Below are positions 1-9,106 of a stretch of DNA of 58,937 nt, in pieces. Within the stretch, counting starts at the first letter, position 1, and each line of letters begins with the position of its first letter. The notes under the pieces are model-generated. The model had not been told where the DNA came from. It saw nothing but the letters and a program-made list of their open reading frames with translations, and ran no database searches. Origin of the DNA: Candidatus Dadabacteria bacterium (lineage in GTDB: Bacteria > Desulfobacterota_D > UBA1144 > Nemesobacterales > JADFKM01); contig JADFKM010000005.1 in assembly GCA_022564935.1 (NCBI GenBank), positions 1 through 58,937 of the forward strand, in the 5' to 3' direction. The position numbers and the translations under genes are program-made.

Positions 1-290
1 ATACATCCCGAACCCGCCTGCGGATTAGTCGAATCATTGAAATCCCAGGCGCCCGCCACTATAGATGTCGCCCATTGCTGCACCGTTGCCGAATCCCCTC
101 CGTCATGTATGAGCGACGGTATGCCGCTAAAAGCTATGTTCTGATTCATCGCCGTTCCGAAATCATCATTTAAGAATGGGTGAAACTCTGGTCTAAACTG
201 TAAGAACCTCTCATTTAATACAATCGCACCAACATGCCTACCACTAGCAGTCGTAAAAGGATGAACGTGTTGTTCCACCTCTTTAGCTCC
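1..290 (-). CDS. Partial ORF running off the window start; phage/virion-like structural protein fragment (tentative)
   Basis: Manual translation of the minus strand gives an open frame EGKGAKEVEQHVHPFTTASGRHVGAIVLNERFLQFRPEFHPFLNDDFGTAMNQNIAFSGIPSLIHDGGDSATVQQWATSIVAGAWDFNDSTNPQAGSG. It is absent from the ORF track because it has no end in the window. The MNQNxxFSGxPxxIHxGG...W...WDF pattern resembles marine phage/metagenomic structural proteins from memory. Confidence 0.4.
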
Positions 291-403
291 CTTTCCTTCC
301 CGACGGCCCGTATCTTACCCTCCGCGATGAGCACGGCGCCCTTGCTTATGGGTTTTGAGCTTATGGGAAGCACGGTTCCTGCCGTTATTAATGTATGGTT
401 CAT
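215..403 (-). pseudogene. N-terminal fragment of an amidohydrolase (cytosine deaminase/chlorohydrolase-like)
   Basis: MNHTLITAGTVLPISSKPISKGAVLIAEGKIRAVGKEREL matches the typical amidohydrolase N-terminal beta-sandwich; homology stops abruptly after GKEREL and no HxH metal site follows. Confidence 0.6.
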
Positions 404-440
404 TACTGCAATTTTAGCATGGAAGTCGGCACGGATGCGG

Positions 441-1307
441 TTATAGCTTTTCGAGAAGCTCGTCGCTGATTACCCCGCCCATCACCTCCTCGACCGGCCC
501 CCTCATCTTTATCGACCAGTCTTCCCTTACCTCTATATCCAGCTCGCCGCCGGGCATCGACACGGTCAGGCTCTTATCGGTAAGGCCGTTCTTGACGCAG
601 GCCGCCGCCACTGCGCAGGAGCTGCTCCCTGAGGCAAGAGTATAACCGGCGCCGCGCTCCCAAATGAGTATCTCTACGCGCCGTGTGGTGCGTACCTTTG
701 CGAACTGTACATTTATGCGCTCCGGGAATAGCCGGTGTGTTTCGAGCAGGGGGGCCATCTTGCGAAGGCGCCCCTCGTCAAGCACCTCAATGAACACAAC
801 GCAGTGGGGGTTCCCGACCGATACCCCCGTAAATATCATAACATCGCCATCCACCGTTATCTCTTCCCCGACCACTTCCCTTTCGGCCCCTGTTACGGGA
901 ATGAGTTTGCTGTTAAAAGTGGCTTTACCCATCTCCACAGTAACGAATTTTACCTTCCCGCCGGATACCTCGAGGGCTGCCTCTACCCTGCCCCCGGGAG
1001 TGTCTATAGTGAAAATCTCTTTATCCGTGTAGCCGTGCTCGTAGAGGAACTTGGCGAGAATCCTGATACCGTTTCCGCTCTTTTGCGCTTCGCTCCCGTC
1101 GGGGTTGAGGATTCTGAGTCCGAAATCCGCCTCCTCGGAACGGGTAAGGAGCAGGATTCCGTCCGAGCCGATGCCGTAGTTCCTCGAGCATAGTAGCTCG
1201 ATCGAGGAGCGTGTTAATTGGAACGACAGTTTTTCGCCGTCGAGTACTATGTAGTCATTTCCCAAACCGTGGGACTTTACAAACTGGTTCATATCGGCTC
1301 TCGTCAA
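441..1307 (-). CDS. dapF: Diaminopimelate epimerase family protein (both catalytic Cys positions read as Ser)
   Basis: DapF-like fold motifs HGLGNDYIVLD, NPDGSEAQKSGNGIR, ERGAGYTLASGSSSCAVAAA; alternative start at the second Met. Confidence 0.8.
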   Translation of the reverse strand: MTRADMNQFVKSHGLGNDYIVLDGEKLSFQLTRSSIELLCSRNYGIGSDGILLLTRSEEADFGLRILNPDGSEAQKSGNGIRILAKFLYEHGYTDKEIFTIDTPGGRVEAALEVSGGKVKFVTVEMGKATFNSKLIPVTGAEREVVGEEITVDGDVMIFTGVSVGNPHCVVFIEVLDEGRLRKMAPLLETHRLFPERINVQFAKVRTTRRVEILIWERGAGYTLASGSSSCAVAAACVKNGLTDKSLTVSMPGGELDIEVREDWSIKMRGPVEEVMGGVISDELLEKL

Positions 1308-1517
1308 TGCGGGATTACCCGGTCGGGGGAAGCCGGAGAACTCATTATATCGTAATAGCTTCCCTTAGAATATGACGAAACAAAATCCTAAAACATTTAT
1401 CCGAAATTTCAACCTGGCACGCTGCGCAGCGGCGGCCCCGGGAATTTGACAAATTATCAAATGACGTTAAATATCTACTGTTCGTTCATGACAACAAATT
1501 CAGTAGGAGGAGACGAG

Positions 1518-2276
1518 ATGATAAAAGACCTTTATGACGTGAGCGGGAAAGTCGCCGTAGTAACCGGGAGCTCAAGAGGCATTGGCAAGGCCATTGCTCT
1601 AGCCCTTGCCGAGGGAGGAGCGGACATAGTGGTCAATTACAACAGGAGCGATGAACAGGCCGACGCGGTGAAAAAAGATATAGAAGCCATGGGCAGAAAG
1701 TGTATCACGGTAAGGGGAAACGTAGGGAACTTCCAGCAGGCTCAGGCCATAGGCAAGGCGGCCCTAACCCATTTCGGCAAAGTGGACATTCTGATTAACA
1801 ATGCGGGGGTCAACCGAGATAGGACCATCAGGAGGATGACCCCGGAGCAGTGGAACGAGGTTATTGAAACCAACCTCTCGAGCTGCTTTAACTGTACCAA
1901 GGCGGTTCTTGAGTCGATGCTCGAGCAGGGGGAAGGGGTGATAGTATCTGTGTCTTCGATCATAGGAGAAATGGGCAACCCCGGACAGGCCAACTACGCC
2001 TCTACAAAGGCGGGTATTATGGGCTTCACAAAGAGCCTCGCCAAGGAGCTTGCCAGAAACAACATCAGGGTCAACGCCATTGCCCCGGGCTTTGTAGAGA
2101 CCGATATGCTCAGCACTGTGCCTAAGGATATAAGGGAGCAGATTAAAAAGGACATTGCTCTGGGCAGGTTCGGCTCGCCTGAGGAAGTAGCGCTTGCGGT
2201 GCTTTTCCTGTGCTCTCCCGCGGCGAAGTGGATTACCGGAATTACGCTGAGGATGAACGGCGGACATTATATTTAA
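1518..2276 (+). CDS. SDR-family 3-oxoacyl-ACP / acetoacetyl-CoA reductase (FabG/PhaB-like)
   Basis: TGSSRGIGKA Rossmann motif, NNAG, YxxxK (YASTK), C-terminal MNGGHYI; start chosen at ATG 1518 after AGGAGGAGA. The ORF track begins at 1446. Confidence 0.88.
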   Translation: MIKDLYDVSGKVAVVTGSSRGIGKAIALALAEGGADIVVNYNRSDEQADAVKKDIEAMGRKCITVRGNVGNFQQAQAIGKAALTHFGKVDILINNAGVNRDRTIRRMTPEQWNEVIETNLSSCFNCTKAVLESMLEQGEGVIVSVSSIIGEMGNPGQANYASTKAGIMGFTKSLAKELARNNIRVNAIAPGFVETDMLSTVPKDIREQIKKDIALGRFGSPEEVALAVLFLCSPAAKWITGITLRMNGGHYI

Positions 2277-2353
2277 TCAGCATACGCTCAAGTGAATGTG
2301 TGTTCCCTAAAATAGGGTTGGTTCGAGGTGTGAGCGCACAAACGCTTGCTTCT

Positions 2354-3418
2354 TTATACCGACCTTTCACCCACCCACCCTGCGACTTCGGGCCAGAGGG
2401 TCTTCAGGCACCTGCTGCTTACGGAAAGCCCTATGTGGCCTGAGGGGAAAACGATCGTTTTTGAATCTTTACTCGACGTAAGGTCGTTGAAGCCGATGCT
2501 GGACTCGGGAGGCACCAAGTGGTCTTTTTCGGCCACAAGGTTTAGAACCGGACACGTTATGTTCCCTAAATTCACCGTCCGTCCGTTGATTTTCAGCTTG
2601 TTCTGAATTAAAAGGTTGTCCTGGTAGCAGTATTTGATGAACTCTCTGAATACCTCGCCCGCAACGGGTATGTTGTCGCCGAGCCACGCTTCCATCGCAA
2701 GGAAGTTTTCAACGAAGTTGTCGTTCTCTATGTTCTCGTAAAAGCTTAAGTACTTTGACACCAGGTTCTGCACCGGCTTCATGAAGAGGAAACCGATCTG
2801 GAGGAACTCGGGCGGGACGTTCCCGTGGGCGTCGACGAACTTATCGACGTCAAAGTTGGGCTTGTCCCCCCAGAGCTTAAGCATTCCGTCCACTTTGAAA
2901 TCGATCCCCGCCGCCATGAGAATCAGGGTGTTGATGTCTTCGGGATGGAGAGCGGTGTACATGGCCGACATTGTTCCGCCCATGCAGTATCCAAGGAGGT
3001 TCACCTTATCGCTTCCCGAAATACGTTTGGCCTTCTCCACAGCCTTCTTGATATAGCGGTTCACATAGTGGTTCATATTGAGGTGACAGTCTTCATCTCC
3101 GGGCACTCCCCAGTCGATGAGATACGTGTCCATTCCGTGCTTCAGAAGCACTTCCACGACACTTTTTCCGGGCTTCAGGTCGAGTATATACGAACGGTTA
3201 ATCAAGGCGAAGACCATTACCAGCGGAACGGGGCACTGTTCTTCAGTCTGGGACGTGTAGTGGAGGAGCTTCATTTTGTTCTCTGTGAATACTACCTCGT
3301 GAGGTGTGATTCCGAGCTTGAGGTCCGGGGGATTAAGAACCAGCTCCGCCCCTTTCGACAGCTTGTGTTTCAGTTTTTCTGCTTCAGCGACCAAGAATTC
3401 CCAATTCTTTGTGGACAT
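2354..3418 (-). CDS. phaC: Class III poly(R)-hydroxyalkanoate synthase subunit PhaC
   Basis: Lipase-like box GYCMGG, DWGVPGDED, VAEKDHLVPP, SGHIGL; length about 354 aa, typical of class III/IV PhaC. Confidence 0.9.
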   Translation of the reverse strand: MSTKNWEFLVAEAEKLKHKLSKGAELVLNPPDLKLGITPHEVVFTENKMKLLHYTSQTEEQCPVPLVMVFALINRSYILDLKPGKSVVEVLLKHGMDTYLIDWGVPGDEDCHLNMNHYVNRYIKKAVEKAKRISGSDKVNLLGYCMGGTMSAMYTALHPEDINTLILMAAGIDFKVDGMLKLWGDKPNFDVDKFVDAHGNVPPEFLQIGFLFMKPVQNLVSKYLSFYENIENDNFVENFLAMEAWLGDNIPVAGEVFREFIKYCYQDNLLIQNKLKINGRTVNLGNITCPVLNLVAEKDHLVPPESSIGFNDLTSSKDSKTIVFPSGHIGLSVSSRCLKTLWPEVAGWVGERSV

Positions 3419-3623
3419 TTTTTATTCTCACCTCCAAATCGTTAGCGGCCTCCAATATGAATATTAAACCTAATACCATCGACATTATCAAAACGCTGAG
3501 TCGGCAAAATAGAGAGGAATCTTTGGGATACCCGAGTTCTTGCGCCGGAATGGAGCGAACTTGGTGCACTCTTTGAAGTATCCGGGAAGTATCCGGGCAC
3601 CTTGCATGTCCCCCACAGGAAAG

Positions 3624-4061
3624 CTATTTCTTTCTATAGGAGTTCAATTCATCCACTTTGTCAATGAGGTCATTGACCTTCTCTTCTATCTTATTTATCG
3701 CCGCCAGCGCCTTGTTGACGTCTCCTTTTGTGGGCATATGCATGGTCTTGAGGCTTCGTTCGATAACCTGGTCAAAGTACTTTTTGAGCTCAGAAGATCT
3801 TTCAATCCCTTTTCCGACTGTGGCCGAGAAATAAGGCGTTTTTAGCCACGATTCCAGCGCCTCAGACAGGTTCTGTTCCCAAACACTATAGAACTTCTTG
3901 TAATATGATTTGGGGTCTACCTCAGAGTTCCCGTCTTTATTTGAGGGTGATTCGGTAAAAGGGCTTTTAGACCACAACTTAAACGTTTCGTCTATGGTCT
4001 TTTCCCATATCCCAAATAAGTTCTTATAAAACTGTTTCTGATCGAAATTTTCGGTGCTCAT
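3624..4061 (-). CDS. Small PhaE-like protein with an internally duplicated WE...W module
   Basis: Upstream of phaC on the same strand; contains FYKNLFGIWEKTIDETFKLWSKSPF and YYKKFYSVWEQNLSEALESWLKTPYF; C-terminal MPTKGDVNKALAAINKIEEKVNDLIDKVDEL is PhaE-like. Confidence 0.55.
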   Translation of the reverse strand: MSTENFDQKQFYKNLFGIWEKTIDETFKLWSKSPFTESPSNKDGNSEVDPKSYYKKFYSVWEQNLSEALESWLKTPYFSATVGKGIERSSELKKYFDQVIERSLKTMHMPTKGDVNKALAAINKIEEKVNDLIDKVDELNSYRKK

Positions 4062-4573
4062 TCGCTCTTCCTCCGTGTTTTCGGTGTTTTGGCTTTGCTT
4101 TTTGGTTTCGCAGCGGCGGGCTTTGCCTGCTCTAGATTTGCTTTTGTTTTCTTTGCCGTCTTCGCTTCGGTTGATTTAGAGCCTTTCCTGGATTTTTTGG
4201 CGGGCTCTTTTACTTTTAAGGTTTCAATATCTTCGATCCTCTCCGAGAGTCTCGATAGCTTGTCCTCCAGGTTGTCAAGCGACTCGGCTATCCTGTCGAA
4301 ATCATTTTTCATCGGCAGGTACTTATTTTTAAGCGTGCGCTCCATGATCTCATACATGTAGTCCTTAAATTCCTGGGCTTTCTTTACGGCGCTCTGGGCG
4401 CTCGCGGCGCTTGCCGGACTCTTTAACCAAAGCTCCAGGGCATTGGACATGGACTTTTCCCAGCTTTCGTAAAGCTTTTTGAAGTAATTGAGATAATAAG
4501 TTTCCCCTTCCGTTCTTTTATCAGCCATTGGCCCCTCCTTAATGTGTGTTTGCAGGATAGTTTCCCTATTCAT
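4058..4573 (-). CDS. Small PhaE-like protein with a Lys/Ala/Pro-rich C-terminal tail
   Basis: YYLNYFKKLYESWEKSMSNALELWLKSPAS module, coiled-coil region, then AKKSRKGSKSTEAKTAKKTKANLEQAKPAAAKPKSKAKTPKTRRKSE (histone H1/PhaF-like tail); overlaps the next gene by 4 nt. Confidence 0.55.
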   Translation of the reverse strand: MNRETILQTHIKEGPMADKRTEGETYYLNYFKKLYESWEKSMSNALELWLKSPASAASAQSAVKKAQEFKDYMYEIMERTLKNKYLPMKNDFDRIAESLDNLEDKLSRLSERIEDIETLKVKEPAKKSRKGSKSTEAKTAKKTKANLEQAKPAAAKPKSKAKTPKTRRKSE

Positions 4574-4633
4574 TAAGAGCGTATATAGCCTGAATGTTTG
4601 AAGCGCGTACAGGGAAATTCTACCCTTTAAACA

Positions 4634-5032
4634 TCATACATTAAAGAGCTTCAGGTAACCCTCAAGCACTCCGATAGCCCTTTCAGCCGTTTTTTGTGTG
4701 ATGGCTAAGGAGTTCTTTGTAGCCACGTCTGAAGCGCGTCTCAGCACACCCACGAAGTTGTTCTGTGCGTTGAGGATGTTGTCCAGGTTTGCACTGAACT
4801 GCTCTGCGTTTAGCTCCTTGGGGAGTTTGTCGTAAGCGACCTTCAGCCCGCCGGCGCCTTCTTTCTGTATAGAAAGTAGGTAATCAAACTGGGTGTTCAG
4901 CAGCTTCTGGTTTTCCTCCATAAGGGAAACCGCGGTCTTGAGGCTAAGGAGGTAATTGTCCTTCACAAGACCGCTGAAGTCTTTAAAAGCCTCCGTGAAC
5001 TCATCTACTTTTGTTTCTTTTTGTACAGCCAC
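4634..5032 (-). CDS. Phasin family protein
   Basis: NYLLSLKTAVSLMEENQKLLNTQFDYLL...NFVGVLRRASDVATKNSLAITQKTAERAIGVLEGYLKLF amphipathic helical protein; GTG start at 5032 preceded by AGGAGGT. Confidence 0.65.
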   Translation of the reverse strand: MAVQKETKVDEFTEAFKDFSGLVKDNYLLSLKTAVSLMEENQKLLNTQFDYLLSIQKEGAGGLKVAYDKLPKELNAEQFSANLDNILNAQNNFVGVLRRASDVATKNSLAITQKTAERAIGVLEGYLKLFNV

Positions 5033-5058
5033 TGTTCTGTACCTCCTGCTTTTTGTAA

Positions 5059-5088
5059 ATAATATAACCAGCATTGAAAGATTGTCAA
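5059..5088 (-). promoter_or_regulatory. Putative sigma70 promoter of the phasin/PhaE-like/PhaC gene set
   Basis: Minus-strand TTGACA (5083-5088), 18-nt spacer, TATTAT (5059-5064), about 27 nt upstream of the GTG start at 5032. Confidence 0.65.
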
Positions 5089-5380
5089 GGGTATTTCTTC
5101 GCAGTTGCAATATATTATAAACCAATTATAACAGTTGGTTAGAATTTTTTTGCTAAAAAATATTGGCACTTGCAAAATGAGTCGCCCCTGCTCTCAGCTT
5201 TTTCAGTAGTTCTTTGCCAGGTTTTCTCATTGAACGGGCTCAGCTCATTATCGCTTTTAGTCACCACTGTCCGAATCGAAGCACTGCCTTTCCGTAGCCG
5301 AGCGTAAAGTGCCCGGTGCGAGGTGCTGAGGTGTTGCCGGCTTAATATTTGTAGCTGTAAAGGGAGGCGGTCTGAACTAA

Positions 5381-6700
5381 TTGTCCATAAATGTTATAAT
5401 ACGCCCAGAGATGAATTTAGACCCTAAGACCTTCTCATTGTGTCGCGGGTTCCGATGGCTTGGGATGCTGGTGGGCTCCTTTGTTTTCTTAGTATGTTTT
5501 CAGGGTTTAGGATTTTCCCAGGGTCTGACCCCCTCCTGGCCGGGCGGCTCCAAGCGCAGCGGAAACGAATCGCTCAAGACGGCGACAAAATACTACAACA
5601 CTGGGGAGGTACCCAGGGCGAGAATTAATAAGAAGGTATTGGGCTGCCTCCTGCCCCTCTCAGGCAAGTATGAATCCATTGGAAGGAGGGCTTTAAAGGG
5701 AATAATTGCCGCCTCGGAGGTACTTACGTCCTCTAACGGTATGGAAGTAATCGTTATGGATTACGGGGAGAACGAGGCGGTCTTGAAGAAATCGCTAAGA
5801 GATATGGTGCTTCGGGATAGGGTGTCAGTTGTCATAGGCCCATTCTTGAGCTCATCGGTAAGGGAAGTTAACGGTACAATAAAGGATTTAAGGGTTCCTA
5901 CGGTAGTTTTCCCCCTTTCGGAAAGAGAATTTCTAGGGAACCCCAACCTTATCAAATTCGGTTATTCCCTCCAGAAACAGGCCCGCGTTATGGCCCAGTT
6001 CGCTGCAGGGGACCTTCATACGAACACCTTTGCAGTGCTTTATCCGAGTACCAGGCCCGGAGAGATAATGAAGGACGCGTTCACTGGAGCGGTCAAGCTG
6101 CTGGGAGGCAGCATCGGGTATGTTAATTCTCATGACGGGTTTATTTGGAACTTCTCGAGGGAGCTTGCATGGTTAAAAGCCGTCCGTCCCGGCGCAATTT
6201 TCATTCCCGACGGCGCTAGGTCTTCAGCCGAGTTGATTATGAAGCTCAAACGGGAAAAGGAGTTCGAAGAGACCGTATTCCTGGGCCCCAATACGTGGAA
6301 CAGCACTACATTTGCAAGGGGCATCGGCAAAAATATAACCGGGATATATTTCACGGACTATTTCTTCCCGGGCAGCGTACGGTGGGTTGACTTCGTAAAC
6401 ATTTACAAAGAGGCATTCGGCGATGAGCCCGGCTTTCTTGAGTACCAGGTTTTTGAGGCCGTGACCATAATTATGGAAGCTTTGAGGAGCTCGGGTGTCC
6501 GCAAGTCTGATGAAATTATCGAACGGATTCTTAGAAAGGGAACCGGTTCGTTTTATGACATCAGCAACGATCATGAAGACGGGATAACAATTTCTCCCAA
6601 CCCGTACATCCTTTCTTTAAAACGGGGCGAGATCACCGCGCTGTATCCCTACAGCACTCAATTCGGGACGACCACTTCGTATTTCCCGGGTGTAAGGTAG
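5381..6700 (+). CDS. Periplasmic leucine-binding-like / penicillin-binding protein activator (LpoA-like)
   Basis: Hydrophobic N-terminus, then VLGCLLPLSGKYESIGRRALKGIIAASE...VIGPFLSSSVREV typical of Peripla_BP_6. Confidence 0.7.
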   Translation: MSINVIIRPEMNLDPKTFSLCRGFRWLGMLVGSFVFLVCFQGLGFSQGLTPSWPGGSKRSGNESLKTATKYYNTGEVPRARINKKVLGCLLPLSGKYESIGRRALKGIIAASEVLTSSNGMEVIVMDYGENEAVLKKSLRDMVLRDRVSVVIGPFLSSSVREVNGTIKDLRVPTVVFPLSEREFLGNPNLIKFGYSLQKQARVMAQFAAGDLHTNTFAVLYPSTRPGEIMKDAFTGAVKLLGGSIGYVNSHDGFIWNFSRELAWLKAVRPGAIFIPDGARSSAELIMKLKREKEFEETVFLGPNTWNSTTFARGIGKNITGIYFTDYFFPGSVRWVDFVNIYKEAFGDEPGFLEYQVFEAVTIIMEALRSSGVRKSDEIIERILRKGTGSFYDISNDHEDGITISPNPYILSLKRGEITALYPYSTQFGTTTSYFPGVR

Positions 6701-7473
6701 CTGATTACGAACATGGTGGCTATGATAACTGCGAACCCTAAAATCGCACCCACAGCCGCTCTTCTCCCCTTCCAGCTGAACATAAGCCTTCCGTGCATAA
6801 GGACTCCGAACAAAAACCATGTCCCAAGCGCCCAGACCTCTTTGTAGTCCCATTTCCAAAAAACTCCCCAGATTTGCTTTGCCGATAACACCCCCAGCGC
6901 TAAGCCGACGGTGAGGATGGGAAACCCGATGAGAAGACAGAGGTGATTGAGCCTGTCTAGCCTGGTTAGGGAAGGCAGTTTCATTAAAAAGCTTCCTATG
7001 CGTTTGGATTTGAGCCTCCTTTCCTGGAATATGTAGAGGAAGCCTGCCACGAAAGCGACGGTAAATATGGCTTCGCCCAGAAACACTATCATTACATGGA
7101 GCAAAATCCACGGGTTTCTTATGGAGGGGTTAGCTTCGATAATGCCGTGGGGGATTATAATGATCGGCACGGTTAGGAGGAATATCAGCGGGGCCACGAA
7201 TGTCCCAAGCACCGAGACCTTGAGCTTCAGATCAGACGCGATGAAGGCTATGGCAATGAACCAGGCGAATAGAAAGAGCGACCTCTCGATGCCTGTAAAA
7301 ACGGGCTTGTCCATCATGAACACCTTGACTAAGATGATGGTCTGAGCAAGCGCGCCGATCACAATCAGGTAATAACCCAATTTGGAAGGCCTTGGGCTCT
7401 GTGTCCATAAATGGGTCCAGTACAATAGGGTGGAAGCCAGGTAAAAGAGCGGTATTGTCCAATAGAAGTTCAT
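6658..7473 (-). CDS. Cytochrome c biogenesis protein CcsA/HemX-like
   Basis: Multi-spanning membrane protein with LLHVMIVFLGEA and WGVFWKWDYKEVWAL (WWD-domain-like) motifs. Confidence 0.8.
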   Translation of the reverse strand: MNFYWTIPLFYLASTLLYWTHLWTQSPRPSKLGYYLIVIGALAQTIILVKVFMMDKPVFTGIERSLFLFAWFIAIAFIASDLKLKVSVLGTFVAPLIFLLTVPIIIIPHGIIEANPSIRNPWILLHVMIVFLGEAIFTVAFVAGFLYIFQERRLKSKRIGSFLMKLPSLTRLDRLNHLCLLIGFPILTVGLALGVLSAKQIWGVFWKWDYKEVWALGTWFLFGVLMHGRLMFSWKGRRAAVGAILGFAVIIATMFVISYLTPGKYEVVVPN

Positions 7474-7748
7474 ATATATACCTTAATTTAATTCATGCAA
7501 CAGTTAAAGGAACTCAACCGTTCGCTTATAATGATATTTTACCTGAGCACGGGCGATTCGCTCGAAACGGCTCTCATGGAAGTGGACGGATCTAAGACTG
7601 CGAATGGGTGATTGGTCCCTCTGCAGCGTCTTTTTGATTTGCGTTTTTCGAATCTGTAGCGGAGATAGGAAACGTAACGGTACGAGCGCAATCCCGCCCC
7701 AATGTGAGCAGTGTTTATCCCCGTCTTTTGAGCGCTGTTGGCGGAGGC

Positions 7749-8825
7749 TTAGGATTCAGGGGCTTGGTTCATGACCTTGGCCTTGTAGTGTGAGTTGAGG
7801 GCTTGTGTGATCTCTTCGAGGTCGCCGTCAAGTATGGCCTCTATCTTGTGCAGCGTCAGTCCAATTCTGTGGTCTGTGATCCTGCCCTGTGGGAAATTGT
7901 AGGTTCTTATCTTTTCGCTCCTGTCGCCGCTTCCGACATGCGAGCGTCTCAGGTCAGAGATTTCGCTTTGCCTTTTCTCTTCTTCGAGCTCGAAGAGCTT
8001 GGCTCTTAGCATTCTCATACATTTTGAGCGGTTCTTGTGCTGCGACCTTTCATCCTGGCACTGAACCACGATACCCGTGGGCAGGTGCGTGACCCTGACG
8101 GCCGAGTCGGTTTTATTAACATGCTGGCCTCCGGGTCCCGACGCCCTGTACGTGTCGATTCTCAGGTCCCTTTCGTCGATATCCAATTCGTCCATCTCAT
8201 CGGGCTCCGGGATGACGACAACGGTCGAGGTGGAGGTATGGATTCTGCCGCCCGCCTCCGTCGAAGGTATTCGCTGTACCCTGTGGACTCCGCTTTCGTA
8301 TTTCAGCTTACCGTACACGCTACTGCCCTCTATGGCGGCAATTACCTCTTTTATTCCCCCAATCTCCGTTTCATTGATGTTCATGACCTCAACGCGCCAG
8401 CCGGTGCGCTCGGCAAAGCGTGAGTACATTCGAAACAGGTCGGAGGCAAAAAGCGCCGCCTCTTCCCCCCCGGTGCCGGCTCGAATCTCTAGGAAAACGT
8501 TCTTGGAATCGTTCGGGTCTTTGGGGAGCATAAGCTCCCTGAGCTGCTCCTGGAGGATGGAGCGTCTTTGCAGGAGCTCCCCCAGCTCTTCTTTTGCAAG
8601 CTCGCCCAGCTCCGGGTCAGCGAGCAGAGTCCTGTTTTTTTCAATCTCCTCGAGGGTTTGCTTGTACTCCCGGTACGTCTCGACTATTTCTATAATTTCC
8701 GAGCGCTGCTTTGAATAACGGTGGATTTCGGTGGGTGAGATATCGGGCTGGCTTAGGATTTCCTCAATATGAAGGTACTTTTTTTCTATCTCCTCAAGAC
8801 GCCTCAACATTCCATTTTCACTCAT
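7749..8825 (-). CDS. prfA: Peptide chain release factor 1
   Basis: [23 protein letters not shown] (GGQ), [24 protein letters not shown]; about 358 aa. Confidence 0.93.
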   Translation of the reverse strand: MSENGMLRRLEEIEKKYLHIEEILSQPDISPTEIHRYSKQRSEIIEIVETYREYKQTLEEIEKNRTLLADPELGELAKEELGELLQRRSILQEQLRELMLPKDPNDSKNVFLEIRAGTGGEEAALFASDLFRMYSRFAERTGWRVEVMNINETEIGGIKEVIAAIEGSSVYGKLKYESGVHRVQRIPSTEAGGRIHTSTSTVVVIPEPDEMDELDIDERDLRIDTYRASGPGGQHVNKTDSAVRVTHLPTGIVVQCQDERSQHKNRSKCMRMLRAKLFELEEEKRQSEISDLRRSHVGSGDRSEKIRTYNFPQGRITDHRIGLTLHKIEAILDGDLEEITQALNSHYKAKVMNQAPES

Positions 8826-8892
8826 TTTCGAGTATTATGATTACATAACTTGAATAAATTTCAAGATAAGATTAAACTCTTGCCTTATCAGT

Positions 8893-9102
8893 GTGGAAAA
8901 GATAGATATCCTAGAAAACAAAATCAAAGTCGCTCTCTCGATGAAGGCGAAACTGGAGGCTGAAAGGAGAGAGATGTTGGAAGAGTTAAATAGGCTGCGA
9001 CATTTTGTGCGCATTCTGGAAACGGAAAAGGGAGAAGTGAAGTCCAGGTTGGAAGAGATTATCGATAAGATTGAGATTTATCTGAGCAGAGAGGGAAAGT
9101 AG
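8893..9102 (+). CDS. Small coiled-coil cell-division protein (ZapB-like)
   Basis: 70 aa heptad-rich coiled coil with GTG start, immediately upstream of zapA. Confidence 0.5.
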   Translation: MEKIDILENKIKVALSMKAKLEAERREMLEELNRLRHFVRILETEKGEVKSRLEEIIDKIEIYLSREGK

Positions 9103-9106
9103 TTTA

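Noticed and set aside
5163-5178. TTGGCACTTGCAAAATG as a sigma54 promoter
   Set aside because: Has TGGCAC and TTGC, but the spacing is wrong (no GC 10 nt after GG).
8077-8718. 213-aa plus-strand ORF opposite prfA
   Set aside because: Ser-rich antisense shadow of a conserved gene; no RBS or recognisable motif.
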